Source: Shinella zoogloeoides
GTDB taxonomy: Bacteria; Pseudomonadota; Alphaproteobacteria; Rhizobiales; Rhizobiaceae
Reading direction: 5' to 3'
DNA: 64,000 bases
Assembly: GCF_022682305.1 (NCBI RefSeq)
Contig: NZ_CP093528.1
Span: 1,129,501-1,193,500 of the forward strand
The position numbers and the translations under genes were made by a program. This document shows, piece after piece, positions 9,759-18,587 of this stretch. Under the pieces are notes generated by a model. The model searched no databases. It was not told where the DNA came from and saw only the letters and a list, made by a program, of their open reading frames with translations. Within the stretch, counting starts at the first letter, position 1; every line of letters starts with the position of its first letter.

Positions 9759-10186
9759 TGTTCGTCGACGCGTCGGTTATGATTGCGATCCTGACCGGCG
9801 AAGAGGATGGCGAAGCCCATGCGGTTCTGCTGGAAGATGCGCCGGAAAGAGTAACGTCCGTGCTCGCCACGTGGGAGGCGGCAGCCGGCTTGTTTCGCAA
9901 GAGGAAGCAATCCATGGGCGAGGCAAAGGCGATCGTTCAGGCTTTCATCGATGTCGCCGGGATCGAAGTGCTGCCGATCGACACACGGGATGAGGCGTTG
10001 GCTCTCGACATATTCGAGACGAACGGACGGCATGCCGTGCCGGAAAACGAGCGGAACCGTGCCCTGAACATGGCGGATTGCTTCCACTATGCGGTTGCCA
10101 AGCGTCATGACGCCGTGATGCTGACGAAGGATCGGGGCTTTACCTTCACCGATCTGAGAACAGCCGGAGTGGCCTCGCCCGAGTGA
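9758..10186 (+). CDS. vapC: VapC-type PIN-domain ribonuclease toxin
   Basis: 142 residues. The PIN-domain acidic residues that coordinate Mg2+ are D4 (FVDASV), E40 (TWEAAAG), D107 (NMADCFHYAVAK) and D125 (LTKDRGF), so the active site looks complete. Family members cleave tRNAs or rRNA; the target cannot be read from sequence. The TGATG overlap with vapB guarantees antitoxin-first coupled translation. Confidence 0.87.
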   Translation: MFVDASVMIAILTGEEDGEAHAVLLEDAPERVTSVLATWEAAAGLFRKRKQSMGEAKAIVQAFIDVAGIEVLPIDTRDEALALDIFETNGRHAVPENERNRALNMADCFHYAVAKRHDAVMLTKDRGFTFTDLRTAGVASPE

Positions 10187-10275
10187 GCCTGTAACTCGCT
10201 GGGGCGGAATAAGGTTCAGCGCCGCTCACACATCCCTTCACCGGAATGAATTGGTACATTCACGGCTGTTGGAGT

Positions 10276-10290
10276 ATTTCCGTCGGAAAT
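10276..10290. promoter_or_regulatory. Perfect palindrome upstream of rarD
   Basis: ATTTCCG-T-CGGAAAT is a perfect 15-bp palindrome lying 26 bp before the rarD ATG. It could be an operator or a small hairpin in the leader. No regulator is identified. Confidence 0.3.
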
Positions 10291-10316
10291 CCGATAGATC
10301 GACGGGAAATGACACC

Positions 10317-11261
10317 ATGGCCGACGCCAATTCCTCCAGCGGCCCCCAGACCGGCGATTCGCCGCGCGGTTTTGCCTTCGCCCTGACCGCCTATGTGCTG
10401 TGGGGCTTCCTGCCTTTCTTCATGAAGGCGGTGGCGCATATCCCCGCGCCTGAAGTGGTGGCGCATCGTATCATCTGGTCCGTGCCGCTCGCCGGTCTCG
10501 TGCTGGTCTGGCTCGGCCGCACCGCCGATATCAAGTCGGCGCTGCGCTCGCCGCGCATGATCGCCATGGCGACGCTGACGGCGGTGCTGATCACCATCAA
10601 CTGGGGCATCTATGTCTGGGCCATCGGCGCGGGCAGGGCAATCGAGACGGCGCTCGGCTATTATATCAACCCGCTGTTCTCGATCTTCCTCGGGGCGGTG
10701 CTGCTGAAGGAGAAGCCGAACCCGGCGCAGATGGTGGCGATCGGCCTTGCCGCCTGCGCGGTCGCGATCCTGGCCTTCGATGCGGGCGGGTTGCCGTGGG
10801 TGTCCATCGGCCTCTGCCTCTCGTGGGGCTTCTATGCCTTCTTCCGCAAGACGCTGCCGATCGGCCCGAACCAGGGCTTCTTCCTGGAAGTGCTTCTGCT
10901 CAGCGTGCCGGCGATCGGCTATGTGATCTGGCTCGAATCGACCGGACAGGGCCATTTCGGCGACACCGGCACGGCTGACGTCCTTTGGCTGCTCTCCTGC
11001 GGCATCATCACGGCGATCCCGCTGATGATCTACGCCAACGGCGCGAAGCTCCTGCGGCTCTCCACCATCGGCATCATGCAGTATATCGCCCCGACGATGA
11101 TCTTCGTCATCGCCGTCTTCATCTTCGGCGAGCCCTTCGGCACGGCCAAGCTCGTCGCCTTCGCGTTCATCTGGGTGGCGCTCGTCATCTATTCCGGCTC
11201 GATGCTAAGTACGGCCCGCGCCAGACGCCTCGCCGCGGCGGAGCTGAAGCCGGCGGAATGA
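10317..11261 (+). CDS. rarD: EamA-family transporter RarD
   Basis: 314 residues from ATG 10317. Ten hydrophobic segments in two EamA-like halves, starting GFAFALTAYVLWGFLPFFMKAV, identify the RarD branch of the drug/metabolite transporter superfamily in the inner membrane. The substrate is unknown (the name comes from chloramphenicol-sensitivity work). An upstream in-frame start at 10251 would add a polar tail over the palindrome and is less likely. An intrinsic terminator follows directly. Confidence 0.88.
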   Translation: MADANSSSGPQTGDSPRGFAFALTAYVLWGFLPFFMKAVAHIPAPEVVAHRIIWSVPLAGLVLVWLGRTADIKSALRSPRMIAMATLTAVLITINWGIYVWAIGAGRAIETALGYYINPLFSIFLGAVLLKEKPNPAQMVAIGLAACAVAILAFDAGGLPWVSIGLCLSWGFYAFFRKTLPIGPNQGFFLEVLLLSVPAIGYVIWLESTGQGHFGDTGTADVLWLLSCGIITAIPLMIYANGAKLLRLSTIGIMQYIAPTMIFVIAVFIFGEPFGTAKLVAFAFIWVALVIYSGSMLSTARARRLAAAELKPAE

Positions 11262-11269
11262 AACGACAA

Positions 11270-11302
11270 AGCCGGAGGCGACGAACCTCCGGCTTTTCTT
11301 TT
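11270..11302 (+). terminator. Intrinsic terminator after rarD
   Basis: AGCCGGAGG (11270-11278) pairs with CCTCCGGCT (11286-11294) and is followed by TTTCTTTT. Confidence 0.85.
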
Positions 11303-11322
11303 ACCGTTTCGGGAAACTCTTC

Positions 11323-11943
11323 TCAGAGCCGTGCGATGATTCCGGCCTCGCCCTCGCGGTCGATCTGGCCGGCCCAGTGGTCGAGCAGCGTCGCGACGAT
11401 CTCCCCCGGCTCGTCGATGACGAGCGGCTGGACTAGGTGGGCGGTGTGGATGAAGCCTTCGTCGGCCATGTGGCGGATGAGCTTGAGCATCGGATCCCAG
11501 AAGCCGCCGATATTGGCGAAGACCATTGGCTTGCGGTGACGGCCGAGCTGCGCCCAGGTCATCACCTCGACGATCTCCTCCAGCGTGCCGATGCCGCCGG
11601 GCAGGGCCACGAAGGCGTCGGCGCGGTCGAACATCTTGTGCTTGCGCTCGTGCATGTCAGGCGTGACGATCAGTTCGCTGAGCTGGCCCAGCGAATGGCG
11701 GGTGGCCTCCATATCCACGAGGAATTCGGGTATAATGCCGGTGACGCGGCCGCCATGCGAGAGCACGCCGCTGGCGACGGCTCCCATGACGCCCTTGGTG
11801 CCGCCGCCGTAGACGAGGCGCAGGTGGTTCTCGGCCATCGCCTTGCCGAGCTGCCTTCCGGCGTTGATATAGGCGGAATCGCGGCCCGGCTGGGAGCCGC
11901 AATAGACGCAGACGGATCGAATCGGCAGGGTTTGTTCGCTCAT
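11323..11943 (-). CDS. LOG-family (TIGR00730) nucleotide 5'-monophosphate phosphoribohydrolase
   Basis: 206 residues from the ATG at 11943. The Rossmann-type signature SVCVYCGS at the N-terminus, VYGGGTKGVMGA, and the active-site motif LPGGIGTLEEIVEVMTW (PGGxGTxxE) identify the lonely-guy family. These enzymes remove ribose 5-phosphate from cytokinin nucleotides or purine/pyrimidine monophosphates. Whether it makes active cytokinin or works in nucleotide salvage is open. The frame continues upstream but that part is the antisense of the LysM gene. It converges on rarD and shares the intervening terminator. Confidence 0.9.
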   Translation of the reverse strand: MSEQTLPIRSVCVYCGSQPGRDSAYINAGRQLGKAMAENHLRLVYGGGTKGVMGAVASGVLSHGGRVTGIIPEFLVDMEATRHSLGQLSELIVTPDMHERKHKMFDRADAFVALPGGIGTLEEIVEVMTWAQLGRHRKPMVFANIGGFWDPMLKLIRHMADEGFIHTAHLVQPLVIDEPGEIVATLLDHWAGQIDREGEAGIIARL

Positions 11944-12103
11944 GGCGGGATTCAGCCACCCGCCCGGCGGCCCGTCAAGGACGATGGCGGAGAAAAAGCC
12001 CGGACAGGCGGCCGGCAGCGGCCCCGAAAGCTTGTGCGCGGCCCCCGGAATCGATAGCTGTTTGCTCAGGGACTCCCGGGAAACCGGGACAGAGAGAGAG
12101 TCG

Positions 12104-14200
12104 ATGATGAAGAACAGGACTGGCCTGGTGGCCTTGATCGTGCTGGCGGTGGCAACGTTGCTCATGATCTTCCTCGTGCTGCCCAACATGAACAAGGAAA
12201 AGCCGGCGGAAACGCCCGTCGCGACGCTGGTCGGCAAGCCGGCGGAAGGCGGCGGCGAGACGACGGCCGCCGATGGCAAGCAGGCCCGCGCCAAGTCCGG
12301 CCAGACGGATGAAGCGCCGGCTGCCGCTGCAACGACCGAGGAGACCGCCAAGGCGGCGGAGACGCCCGCCGATCCTGCGGCCGCGTGGGTCACGCCGGCC
12401 TTCGATCTCCTGCGCGTCGAGCCGGACGGCTCCACCGTCATCGCCGGTCGCGGCCAGCCGAACACGAAGCTGGAGATCCGCAATGGCGAGACGGTCGTCG
12501 CGACGGCCGATATCGGCCCCTCGGGCGATTTCGCCGCGGTCTTCGACCAGCCGCTGGCGGCCGGCGACTACCAGCTCACCCTCAACACGAAGGACGACAA
12601 GGGCGCCACGAAGACCTCGGAAGAGGTGGCGACCGTCTCCGTGCCGAAGGACGGCAGCGGCGAGCTGCTCGCCATGGTCTCGCGGCCCGGCGAGGCGAGC
12701 CGCCTGATCACCGTGCCGGATACGGCGGCAAAGGCCGCCGATACGGCCACGACGACGGCCGGACAGGCTGCCGGCGAGGTCGCATCCGCGGAAGTCGGCG
12801 GAACGGCCGCCGTCTCGCAGACGCAGCAGGTTGCCGGCGACGCCGCGGCGACGGCCGCATCGGCCGTCAAGGCCGAGGCCCGTGTCTCGGCCGTCGAGCT
12901 GGAGGGCAAGCGCATGTTCATCGCCGGCACGGCCCGGCCCGGCGCGCTCGTGCGTATCTATGCCGACGACACGCTCGTCGGCGAGGCGAAGGCCGATGAC
13001 GCGGGCCGCTATGTCGTGGACGGCGAGATCGATCTGCCGGTCGGTCGCCATAGCGTGCGCGCCGACGTGATGAGCGCGGACGGCAGCAAGGTCGATTTCC
13101 GTGCTTCCGTTCCGTTCGACCGGCCGGAGGGCGAGCAGGTCGCGGTCGTGGCGCAGGAGGGCGCGGCAGGCGATGCCGGTCCGGCGCTCGGCCTTATCGG
13201 CGGCGGCGCCTTCGACAAGCTGCGCGCCGAGGCCGACAAGGCGATCGCGCTCCTCAAGGGACTTTATGCGAACGGCCGCCTGCCGGGTGCGGAGGAACTG
13301 GCTGCGGCCCGCTCGGCGACGGAGATCGCGCTGAAGTCGCTGGCCGAATTCAAGCCGGGCGAGGAAGAGGGTGAAGCTGCCCGTGCCATGGCCGCCAAGG
13401 CTTCGGCCGCCGCGGCTTCTGCGCTCTCCCGTCTCCAGGCCTTGCCCGCCGATGCCGATGCTGTCGGCGAGGCGCTCGGTTCGATCGAGACGGCGGTCGC
13501 CGATGCGCTGGCCCCGGCTATCGACAAGGCGAAGGTCGCCGCGGGCGACGTCAAGGCCGCCGCGGATAATTCCATCGAACGGCTGGCAACGCAGGCCGCA
13601 ACCCTCCAGCAGCAGTTCGCCGCGCTCTTTGCCGATGGCCGCAATGCCGACCCGGCGGAGATCCGGACCGCGCGCGTCGCGCTCGAGGATGCGCTGAAGG
13701 GCATCACGGGCTTTGTCGCGCCGGGGGATGCGGCGGTGGATGTCGCCGCCGCCATCGAGAAGCTGAAGGGCTGGGCCTCGACGGCGCTCGATCGTCTCGC
13801 CGCGATCCCGGCGGATGCGGGCAGGGATGCCTACCAGCCGGCGCTTGTCGCGCTCGAGGGCATGCCGTCGGTGACCGCCGCCGAAAGCGCGACGACCGCC
13901 GCCTCCGGGTCCGCGACCAATGGCGAAGCCGCCGCGGAAGAGCCGGCGACCGTGGAGCAGGCCCCGCTGAAGGAAAGCAAGACCTCGGTCATCATTCGTC
14001 GCGGCGATACGCTGTGGCAGATTTCCCGCCGCATCTACGGCAAGGGCGTGCGCTACACGACCATCTACCTTGCCAACGAGGACCAGATCGCCAACCCGGA
14101 CCGTATCATCCCCGGCCAGGTCTTCGGCGTGCCGGACAAGACGGTGGAGAGCGACGCCGAGGCGGAGAAGCTGCATCGCAAGCGCGTTCGCGGAAATTGA
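12104..14200 (+). CDS. Large Ala-rich LysM protein with Ig-like domains
   Basis: 698 residues from ATG 12104 (a second ATG follows immediately). Residues about 6-27 are a membrane anchor or uncleaved signal. A disordered Ala/Glu/Thr stretch follows. Two bacterial Ig-like modules lie near residues 98-185 and 265-340 (TVIAGRGQPNTKLEIRNG and MFIAGTARPGALVRIYAD). Two similar helical segments of about 95 residues lie near 370-470 and 495-590, each containing an A(D/N)GR...E(L/I)-ARxA-E-ALK pattern. A LysM domain lies at about 628-680 (RRGDTLWQISRRIYG to IIPGQVFGVPD). It is probably an envelope protein binding peptidoglycan. The same architecture is common in rhizobia, with unknown function. Confidence 0.85.
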   Translation: MMKNRTGLVALIVLAVATLLMIFLVLPNMNKEKPAETPVATLVGKPAEGGGETTAADGKQARAKSGQTDEAPAAAATTEETAKAAETPADPAAAWVTPAFDLLRVEPDGSTVIAGRGQPNTKLEIRNGETVVATADIGPSGDFAAVFDQPLAAGDYQLTLNTKDDKGATKTSEEVATVSVPKDGSGELLAMVSRPGEASRLITVPDTAAKAADTATTTAGQAAGEVASAEVGGTAAVSQTQQVAGDAAATAASAVKAEARVSAVELEGKRMFIAGTARPGALVRIYADDTLVGEAKADDAGRYVVDGEIDLPVGRHSVRADVMSADGSKVDFRASVPFDRPEGEQVAVVAQEGAAGDAGPALGLIGGGAFDKLRAEADKAIALLKGLYANGRLPGAEELAAARSATEIALKSLAEFKPGEEEGEAARAMAAKASAAAASALSRLQALPADADAVGEALGSIETAVADALAPAIDKAKVAAGDVKAAADNSIERLATQAATLQQQFAALFADGRNADPAEIRTARVALEDALKGITGFVAPGDAAVDVAAAIEKLKGWASTALDRLAAIPADAGRDAYQPALVALEGMPSVTAAESATTAASGSATNGEAAAEEPATVEQAPLKESKTSVIIRRGDTLWQISRRIYGKGVRYTTIYLANEDQIANPDRIIPGQVFGVPDKTVESDAEAEKLHRKRVRGN

Positions 14201-14255
14201 CCGCTGTTATTTCCCGCCGGCCGTTGCGAAACGGCCGGCGAGGTCCTATCTCCGC

Positions 14256-14288
14256 AATGCGGCGCCCCTCCGGGCGCCGCATTTTCAT
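14256..14288 (+). terminator. Intrinsic terminator after the LysM gene
   Basis: AATGCGGCGCCC (14256-14267) pairs perfectly with GGGCGCCGCATT (14272-14283) around a 4-nt loop and runs into a TTTTC stretch. A second GC hairpin (GCCGGCCGTT/AACGGCCGGC) lies just before it at about 14217-14239 without a T-run. Confidence 0.75.
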
Positions 14289-14361
14289 TCGGATAATCCG
14301 GTGACGCGCGTTCGCGCGGGAACCGGACATGAGACCGGGCGCAAGCCCGGTGGAGGCCAGC

Positions 14362-16257
14362 GTGGCAACGACGACGAAGAAAACGGTTTCGGCCGACCAT
14401 AGCAATCTCCTCCAGACGCTGGTGAACCTGTGGCCCTATATGTGGCCTTCGGACCGGCCGGATCTGAAGATGCGGGTCGTCTGGGCGTCTGTCTTCCTGC
14501 TTGCCTCCAAGATCGTCCTGCTGCTCGTGCCCTATTTCTTCAAATGGGCGACGGATGCGCTGAACGACAAGCCGGATGCCGTCGGCCTGCTGCCGACCTT
14601 CCTGCTCGGCGCGGTCATGCTGGTGCTGGCCTATAACGGCGCGCGTATCCTGCAGGCCGGCCTCAATCAGCTTCGCGACGCGCTCTTCGCCAGCGTCGGG
14701 CAATATGCCGTGCGCCAGCTTGCCTATCGCACCTTCGTGCACCTGCATCGCCTGTCCCTGCGCTTCCATCTTGAACGGCGCACCGGCGGGCTGTCGCGCG
14801 TCATCGAGCGCGGCACCAAGGGCATTGAGACCATCGTGCGGTTCACGATCCTCAACAGCGTGCCGACCTTCATCGAATTCCTTCTGACCGCCGCCGTCTT
14901 CTGGCAGGGCTATGGGCTGCAATATCTGCTCGTCACCGCCGTCACCGTCTGGCTCTATATCTGGTTCACCGTGCGGGCGAGCGACTGGCGCATCTCCATC
15001 CGCCGCGCGATGAACGACAGCGATACGGAGGCCAATACCAAGGCCATCGACTCGCTCCTCAATTTCGAGACCGTCAAGTATTTCGGCAATGAGGAGATGG
15101 AGGCCCGCCGCTTCGACCAGTCGATGGAGCGCTACGAAAAATCCGCCACGCAGGTCTGGACCTCGCTCGGCTGGCTGAACTTCGGCCAGGCGCTGATCTT
15201 CGGCGTCGGCATGGCGATCATGATGGCCATGTCCGCCCTTGCCGTGCAGCGCGGTGAGCAGACGGTCGGTGATTTCGTCTTCATCAACGCCATGCTGATC
15301 CAGCTCGCCATCCCGCTCAATTTCATCGGTTTCGTCTATCGCGAAATCCGCCAGGGCCTCACCGATATCGAGCAGATGTTCGACCTGCTGGAAGTGGAGC
15401 AGGAAGTGCAGGACAAGCCGGGCGCGGTAGAGCTTGCCGCCGCCGACGGCGCGATCTCCTTCAAGGACGTGCATTTCGCCTATGACCCGGCCCGGCCGAT
15501 CCTTAAGGGCATCTCCTTTGATGTACCGGCCGGCAAGACCGTCGCCGTCGTCGGCCCATCGGGCGCCGGCAAGTCGACGCTCTCGCGCCTCCTCTACCGT
15601 TTCTACGACGTGCAGGAGGGGGCGATCACCATCGATGGGCAGGATGTGCGCGACGTCACGCAGAAGAGCCTGCGCAAGGTCATCGGCATGGTGCCGCAGG
15701 ATACCGTGCTCTTCAACGACACCATCGCCTACAACATCCGCTACGGCCGCCCCGGCGCTACGGACGAGGAAGTCACCGCCGCCGCCGAAGCGGCCCAGAT
15801 CGGTCCCTTCATCCGGCACCTGCCGGGCGGCTTCAAGGCGATGGTCGGCGAACGCGGCCTGAAACTCTCCGGCGGTGAGAAGCAACGCGTCGCCATCGCC
15901 CGCACGATCCTGAAAAGCCCGCCGATCCTCATCCTCGACGAGGCGACCTCGGCGCTCGACACACGCACCGAGCAGGAAATCCAGGCGGCGCTCGACGTCG
16001 TGTCGAAGAACCGCACGACGCTGGTCATCGCCCACCGCCTCTCCACGGTCATCTCAGCGGATGAGATCATCGTGCTGAAAGACGGCGTTATCGCCGAGCG
16101 CGGCACGCATGGCGAACTGATGCAGCGCGACGACGGCCTCTATGCCTCCATGTGGAACCGCCAGCGCGAGGCGGTGCAGGCCGAGGAACGGCTGAAGCAG
16201 GTGCGCGAAAGCGACGACCTCGGGATCGTGACGCGCGGCGTTCCGGCGGCCGAGTGA
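14362..16257 (+). CDS. ATM1-type ABC exporter (fused permease and ATPase)
   Basis: 631 residues from the GTG at 14362, which has GGTGGAGG 5 nt upstream; an ATG at 14329 in the same frame is the alternative. Residues about 30-320 form a six-helix ABC membrane domain. The C-terminal ATPase has Walker [10 protein letters not shown], signature LSGGEKQRVAIA and Walker B DEATSALD. Its sequence resembles ATM1/HMT1 half-transporters, which export glutathione-linked sulfur, Fe-S precursors or glutathione-metal complexes; the substrate is inferred from family only. It works as a homodimer in the inner membrane. It ends immediately against the converging VOC gene. Confidence 0.9.
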   Translation: MATTTKKTVSADHSNLLQTLVNLWPYMWPSDRPDLKMRVVWASVFLLASKIVLLLVPYFFKWATDALNDKPDAVGLLPTFLLGAVMLVLAYNGARILQAGLNQLRDALFASVGQYAVRQLAYRTFVHLHRLSLRFHLERRTGGLSRVIERGTKGIETIVRFTILNSVPTFIEFLLTAAVFWQGYGLQYLLVTAVTVWLYIWFTVRASDWRISIRRAMNDSDTEANTKAIDSLLNFETVKYFGNEEMEARRFDQSMERYEKSATQVWTSLGWLNFGQALIFGVGMAIMMAMSALAVQRGEQTVGDFVFINAMLIQLAIPLNFIGFVYREIRQGLTDIEQMFDLLEVEQEVQDKPGAVELAAADGAISFKDVHFAYDPARPILKGISFDVPAGKTVAVVGPSGAGKSTLSRLLYRFYDVQEGAITIDGQDVRDVTQKSLRKVIGMVPQDTVLFNDTIAYNIRYGRPGATDEEVTAAAEAAQIGPFIRHLPGGFKAMVGERGLKLSGGEKQRVAIARTILKSPPILILDEATSALDTRTEQEIQAALDVVSKNRTTLVIAHRLSTVISADEIIVLKDGVIAERGTHGELMQRDDGLYASMWNRQREAVQAEERLKQVRESDDLGIVTRGVPAAE

Positions 16258-16668
16258 TCAGTCGCCGGGGGCGGCAAAGAGGATGAGGTTGCCGGCCGGA
16301 TCGCGAACGATGACATTCCTCGCGCCCCACGGCTGCGTCGTCAATGCCAGGTGGAAGGGCACGTCCGCCGCCTGATAGTCAAGGAAAAGCCGCTCGATGG
16401 CCGCTGCGCTGTCGAGCGTGATCGATGCCGACAGCAATTCTTCACGCTCCCGCACGTCTCCCGCAAAGACCGGTCCTTCCACGAGCCGCAGGCAGAGCCG
16501 CGCCCGGTCCCGCTGCACGATGCCGTAGAACGGTGGGTCGCCGTAAGTGATGTCCAAGGCAAAGCCGAGCTTCCGCGTGTAGAAGGCGAGGGCAGCGGGA
16601 AAGTCGGTCACGTAGAGGACCGGTTCCGCGCCGCTGAGAAGGGGCTGTTCTTCCTGTGCGCCATACAT
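16258..16668 (-). CDS. VOC (glyoxalase/bleomycin-resistance fold) protein
   Basis: 136 residues. It has the beta-alpha-beta VOC layout with GAEPVLYVTDFPAALAFYTRKLGF at the N-terminus and the typical end VRDPAGNLILFA. Single-domain members include dioxygenases, antibiotic-binding and unknown proteins; the substrate is not evident. Its stop codon directly abuts the stop of the ABC exporter on the other strand (TGATCA). Confidence 0.82.
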   Translation of the reverse strand: MYGAQEEQPLLSGAEPVLYVTDFPAALAFYTRKLGFALDITYGDPPFYGIVQRDRARLCLRLVEGPVFAGDVREREELLSASITLDSAAAIERLFLDYQAADVPFHLALTTQPWGARNVIVRDPAGNLILFAAPGD

Positions 16669-16816
16669 TGCACCGGCCTCCTGCGTTCAGGCTGAATGTC
16701 AGCTTCCGACGCTAGGGCTGTCAATGCCGTGGGGCGAGGGGACGTTCGCCGTTTTCTCTCTTCCGCTGGCACGGCGCCCGGGCTCTATCCACCGCGCCGC
16801 ATTGCCCCGGCGGGTT

Positions 16817-16842
16817 TTTCACGCTAGGTCGATGGCGTGAAA
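16817..16842. promoter_or_regulatory. Perfect inverted repeat upstream of psd
   Basis: TTTCACGC (16817-16824) and GCGTGAAA (16835-16842) are perfect 8-bp arms around 10 bp. The site lies 20 bp before the psd ATG and just before its AGGAG. It fits a dimer-bound operator or a hairpin near the ribosome-binding site. Confidence 0.4.
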
Positions 16843-16862
16843 TCATCAGGAGATGTCGGAAG

Positions 16863-17561
16863 ATGAGTTTGGTCGATACGGTACGCAGCACCCTGGTGCC
16901 GATTCATCGGGAGGGCTGGAAGTTCGTGGCGATCTTCTTCGTCGTCTCGCTGCTGCTGGGTCTCCTCTGGGAGCCGCTGATGTGGATCGGCTTCGTCCTG
17001 ACGGCCTGGTGCGCCTATTTCTTCCGCGATCCCGAGCGCCTGACGCCGCAGGATGACGATCTCGTCATCTCGCCGGCCGATGGTCGCGTCTCGGCCATCG
17101 CCATGGTGACGCCGCCGGCCGAGCTGGAGCTTGGCGACCAGCCGATGCTGCGCATCTCGGTCTTCATGAATGTCTTCAACTGCCATGTGAACCGCGCGCC
17201 GATGCGCGGCCGCATCGCCCGCGTCGCCTATCGCGCGGGAAAATTCCTCAATGCCGATCTCGACAAGGCGAGCCAGGAGAACGAGCGCAACGGCCTCGTC
17301 ATCGAAAGCGCCCATGGCCCGATCGGCGTCGTGCAGATCGCCGGTCTCGTCGCCCGCCGCATCCTGTGCTGGTCGACGATGAACGACCATCTGGAAGCCG
17401 GCGAGCGCTTCGGCCTCATCCGCTTCGGCTCGCGCCTCGACGTCTTCCTGCCGGAAGGCGCCGTGCCGCGCGTCAGCCTCGGCCAGACGGCGATTGCCGG
17501 CGAGACGGTGCTGGCGGAATTCGGCGCGGCCAAGGGGCCGGTCGTCAGCCGCCGCGGCTGA
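16863..17561 (+). CDS. psd: Phosphatidylserine decarboxylase proenzyme (short, PSD-A type)
   Basis: 232 residues. It converts phosphatidylserine to phosphatidylethanolamine at the inner membrane. Two hydrophobic segments lie at about 20-50. The pyruvoyl-forming self-cleavage site is the G-S pair in FGLIRFGSR, with S190 becoming the pyruvoyl group, giving a beta chain of 189 and an alpha chain of about 43 residues. [13 protein letters not shown] carries the conserved His. The short form with a GS site is usual in Rhizobiales. pssA follows 85 nt later in the same direction. Confidence 0.95.
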   Translation: MSLVDTVRSTLVPIHREGWKFVAIFFVVSLLLGLLWEPLMWIGFVLTAWCAYFFRDPERLTPQDDDLVISPADGRVSAIAMVTPPAELELGDQPMLRISVFMNVFNCHVNRAPMRGRIARVAYRAGKFLNADLDKASQENERNGLVIESAHGPIGVVQIAGLVARRILCWSTMNDHLEAGERFGLIRFGSRLDVFLPEGAVPRVSLGQTAIAGETVLAEFGAAKGPVVSRRG

Positions 17562-17590
17562 GCGCTGCCTGCGATTGACCCTTCGCCACG

Positions 17591-17617
17591 GTGGCTCATC
17601 CAGGCTGGACGAGCCAC
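17591..17617 (+). other. Hairpin between psd and pssA
   Basis: GTGGCTC (17591-17597) pairs with GAGCCAC (17611-17617). There is no T-run, so it may be a processing or stability element within a psd-pssA transcript. Confidence 0.3.
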
Positions 17618-17646
17618 CGCAGATGAAACGAACGAAGCGAAAAGCG

Positions 17647-18498
17647 ATGGACACTCCGTTTCCACCCTATGAGCCGAATGGCCCGAACGACGAAGCCCGC
17701 GGTCCGCGCCTGCGGGAGATTCCGCTGCGCATCATCATCCCCAATGTCATCACGGTCCTGGCCATCTGCGCCGGCCTTACCGGCATCCGGCTCGCCTTCG
17801 AGAACCGCTACGAGCTTGCCGTCGGCATGGTGCTGCTCGCCGCCTTCCTCGACGGCATCGACGGGCGCATCGCGCGCCTCCTGAAGGCGACGTCGAAGTT
17901 CGGCGGCCAGATGGATTCGCTCGCCGATATCGTCAATTTCGGCGTTGCGCCGGCGCTCGTGCTCTATGTCTTCATCCTCGACCAGGCCCGCTCCTTCGGC
18001 TGGATCGCCGCGCTGATCTACACCATCGCCGCCGGCCTTCGCCTTGCGCGCTTCAATGTCATGGCCGAGCGCGAGACCAAGGCGCAGTGGCAGTCGGAAT
18101 ATTTCGTCGGCGTGCCGGCGCCGGCCGGCGCCATGCTGGTGCTGCTGCCGGTCTATCTCGGCTTCCTCGGCATCACGCCGGGGCCGCTCTTCGGCTTCCT
18201 CGCCTCCGGCTATACGGTGCTGATCGGCTTCCTGCTGGTGAGCCGCCTGCCGGTCTGGTCCGGCAAGTCCGAGGGCAGCCGTATCCGCCGCGACCTCGTC
18301 CTGCCCGCCATCCTGCTCGTCGTGCTCTATGTCGCCACGTTGATGAGCTTCACCTGGGAGACCATGGTGGTGACGGTCGTCGCCTATCTGGCGACCCTGC
18401 CGTTCGGCGCTCGTTCCTGGCAGCGCAAATATGGCGGCTGGACCGCGCCCGCGACGCCGGCCACCAGCGAGTTCCCCGAGGAACCCGACGGCCAGTAG
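17647..18498 (+). CDS. pssA: CDP-diacylglycerol--serine O-phosphatidyltransferase
   Basis: 283 residues from ATG 17647 (an in-frame ATG at 17623 is possible). It makes phosphatidylserine from CDP-diacylglycerol and serine, feeding Psd. The CDP-alcohol phosphotransferase motif D-G-x2-A-R-x8-G-x3-D-x3-D is intact in DGRIARLLKATSKFGG followed by QMDSLAD. About eight membrane helices follow the polar N-terminus. Together with psd it forms the whole serine route to phosphatidylethanolamine. Confidence 0.94.
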   Translation: MDTPFPPYEPNGPNDEARGPRLREIPLRIIIPNVITVLAICAGLTGIRLAFENRYELAVGMVLLAAFLDGIDGRIARLLKATSKFGGQMDSLADIVNFGVAPALVLYVFILDQARSFGWIAALIYTIAAGLRLARFNVMAERETKAQWQSEYFVGVPAPAGAMLVLLPVYLGFLGITPGPLFGFLASGYTVLIGFLLVSRLPVWSGKSEGSRIRRDLVLPAILLVVLYVATLMSFTWETMVVTVVAYLATLPFGARSWQRKYGGWTAPATPATSEFPEEPDGQ

Positions 18499-18531
18499 GT
18501 CCGCGCAATCACATCCCTGTGAGCTTTCCCA

Positions 18532-18570
18532 AAGCCCTGCCCACAGCCCGTGGGCGGGGCTTGCTTTTTT
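18532..18570 (+). terminator. Intrinsic terminator after pssA
   Basis: AAGCCCTGCCCA (18532-18543) pairs with TGGGCGGGGCTT (18551-18562), with one G-T pair, followed by GCTTTTTT. Confidence 0.88.
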
Positions 18571-18587
18571 GGCGTCGTTCGACTAAC

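Noticed and set aside
11975..14176. A 733-codon open frame antisense to the LysM gene.
   Set aside because: It mirrors the Ala/Glu codon pattern of the sense gene and has no start signals or domain; the sense strand has an anchor and a LysM domain.
14065..16035. A 656-codon open frame antisense to the ABC exporter.
   Set aside because: The sense strand carries complete Walker and signature motifs; the antisense product is low-complexity His/Asp/Arg-rich.
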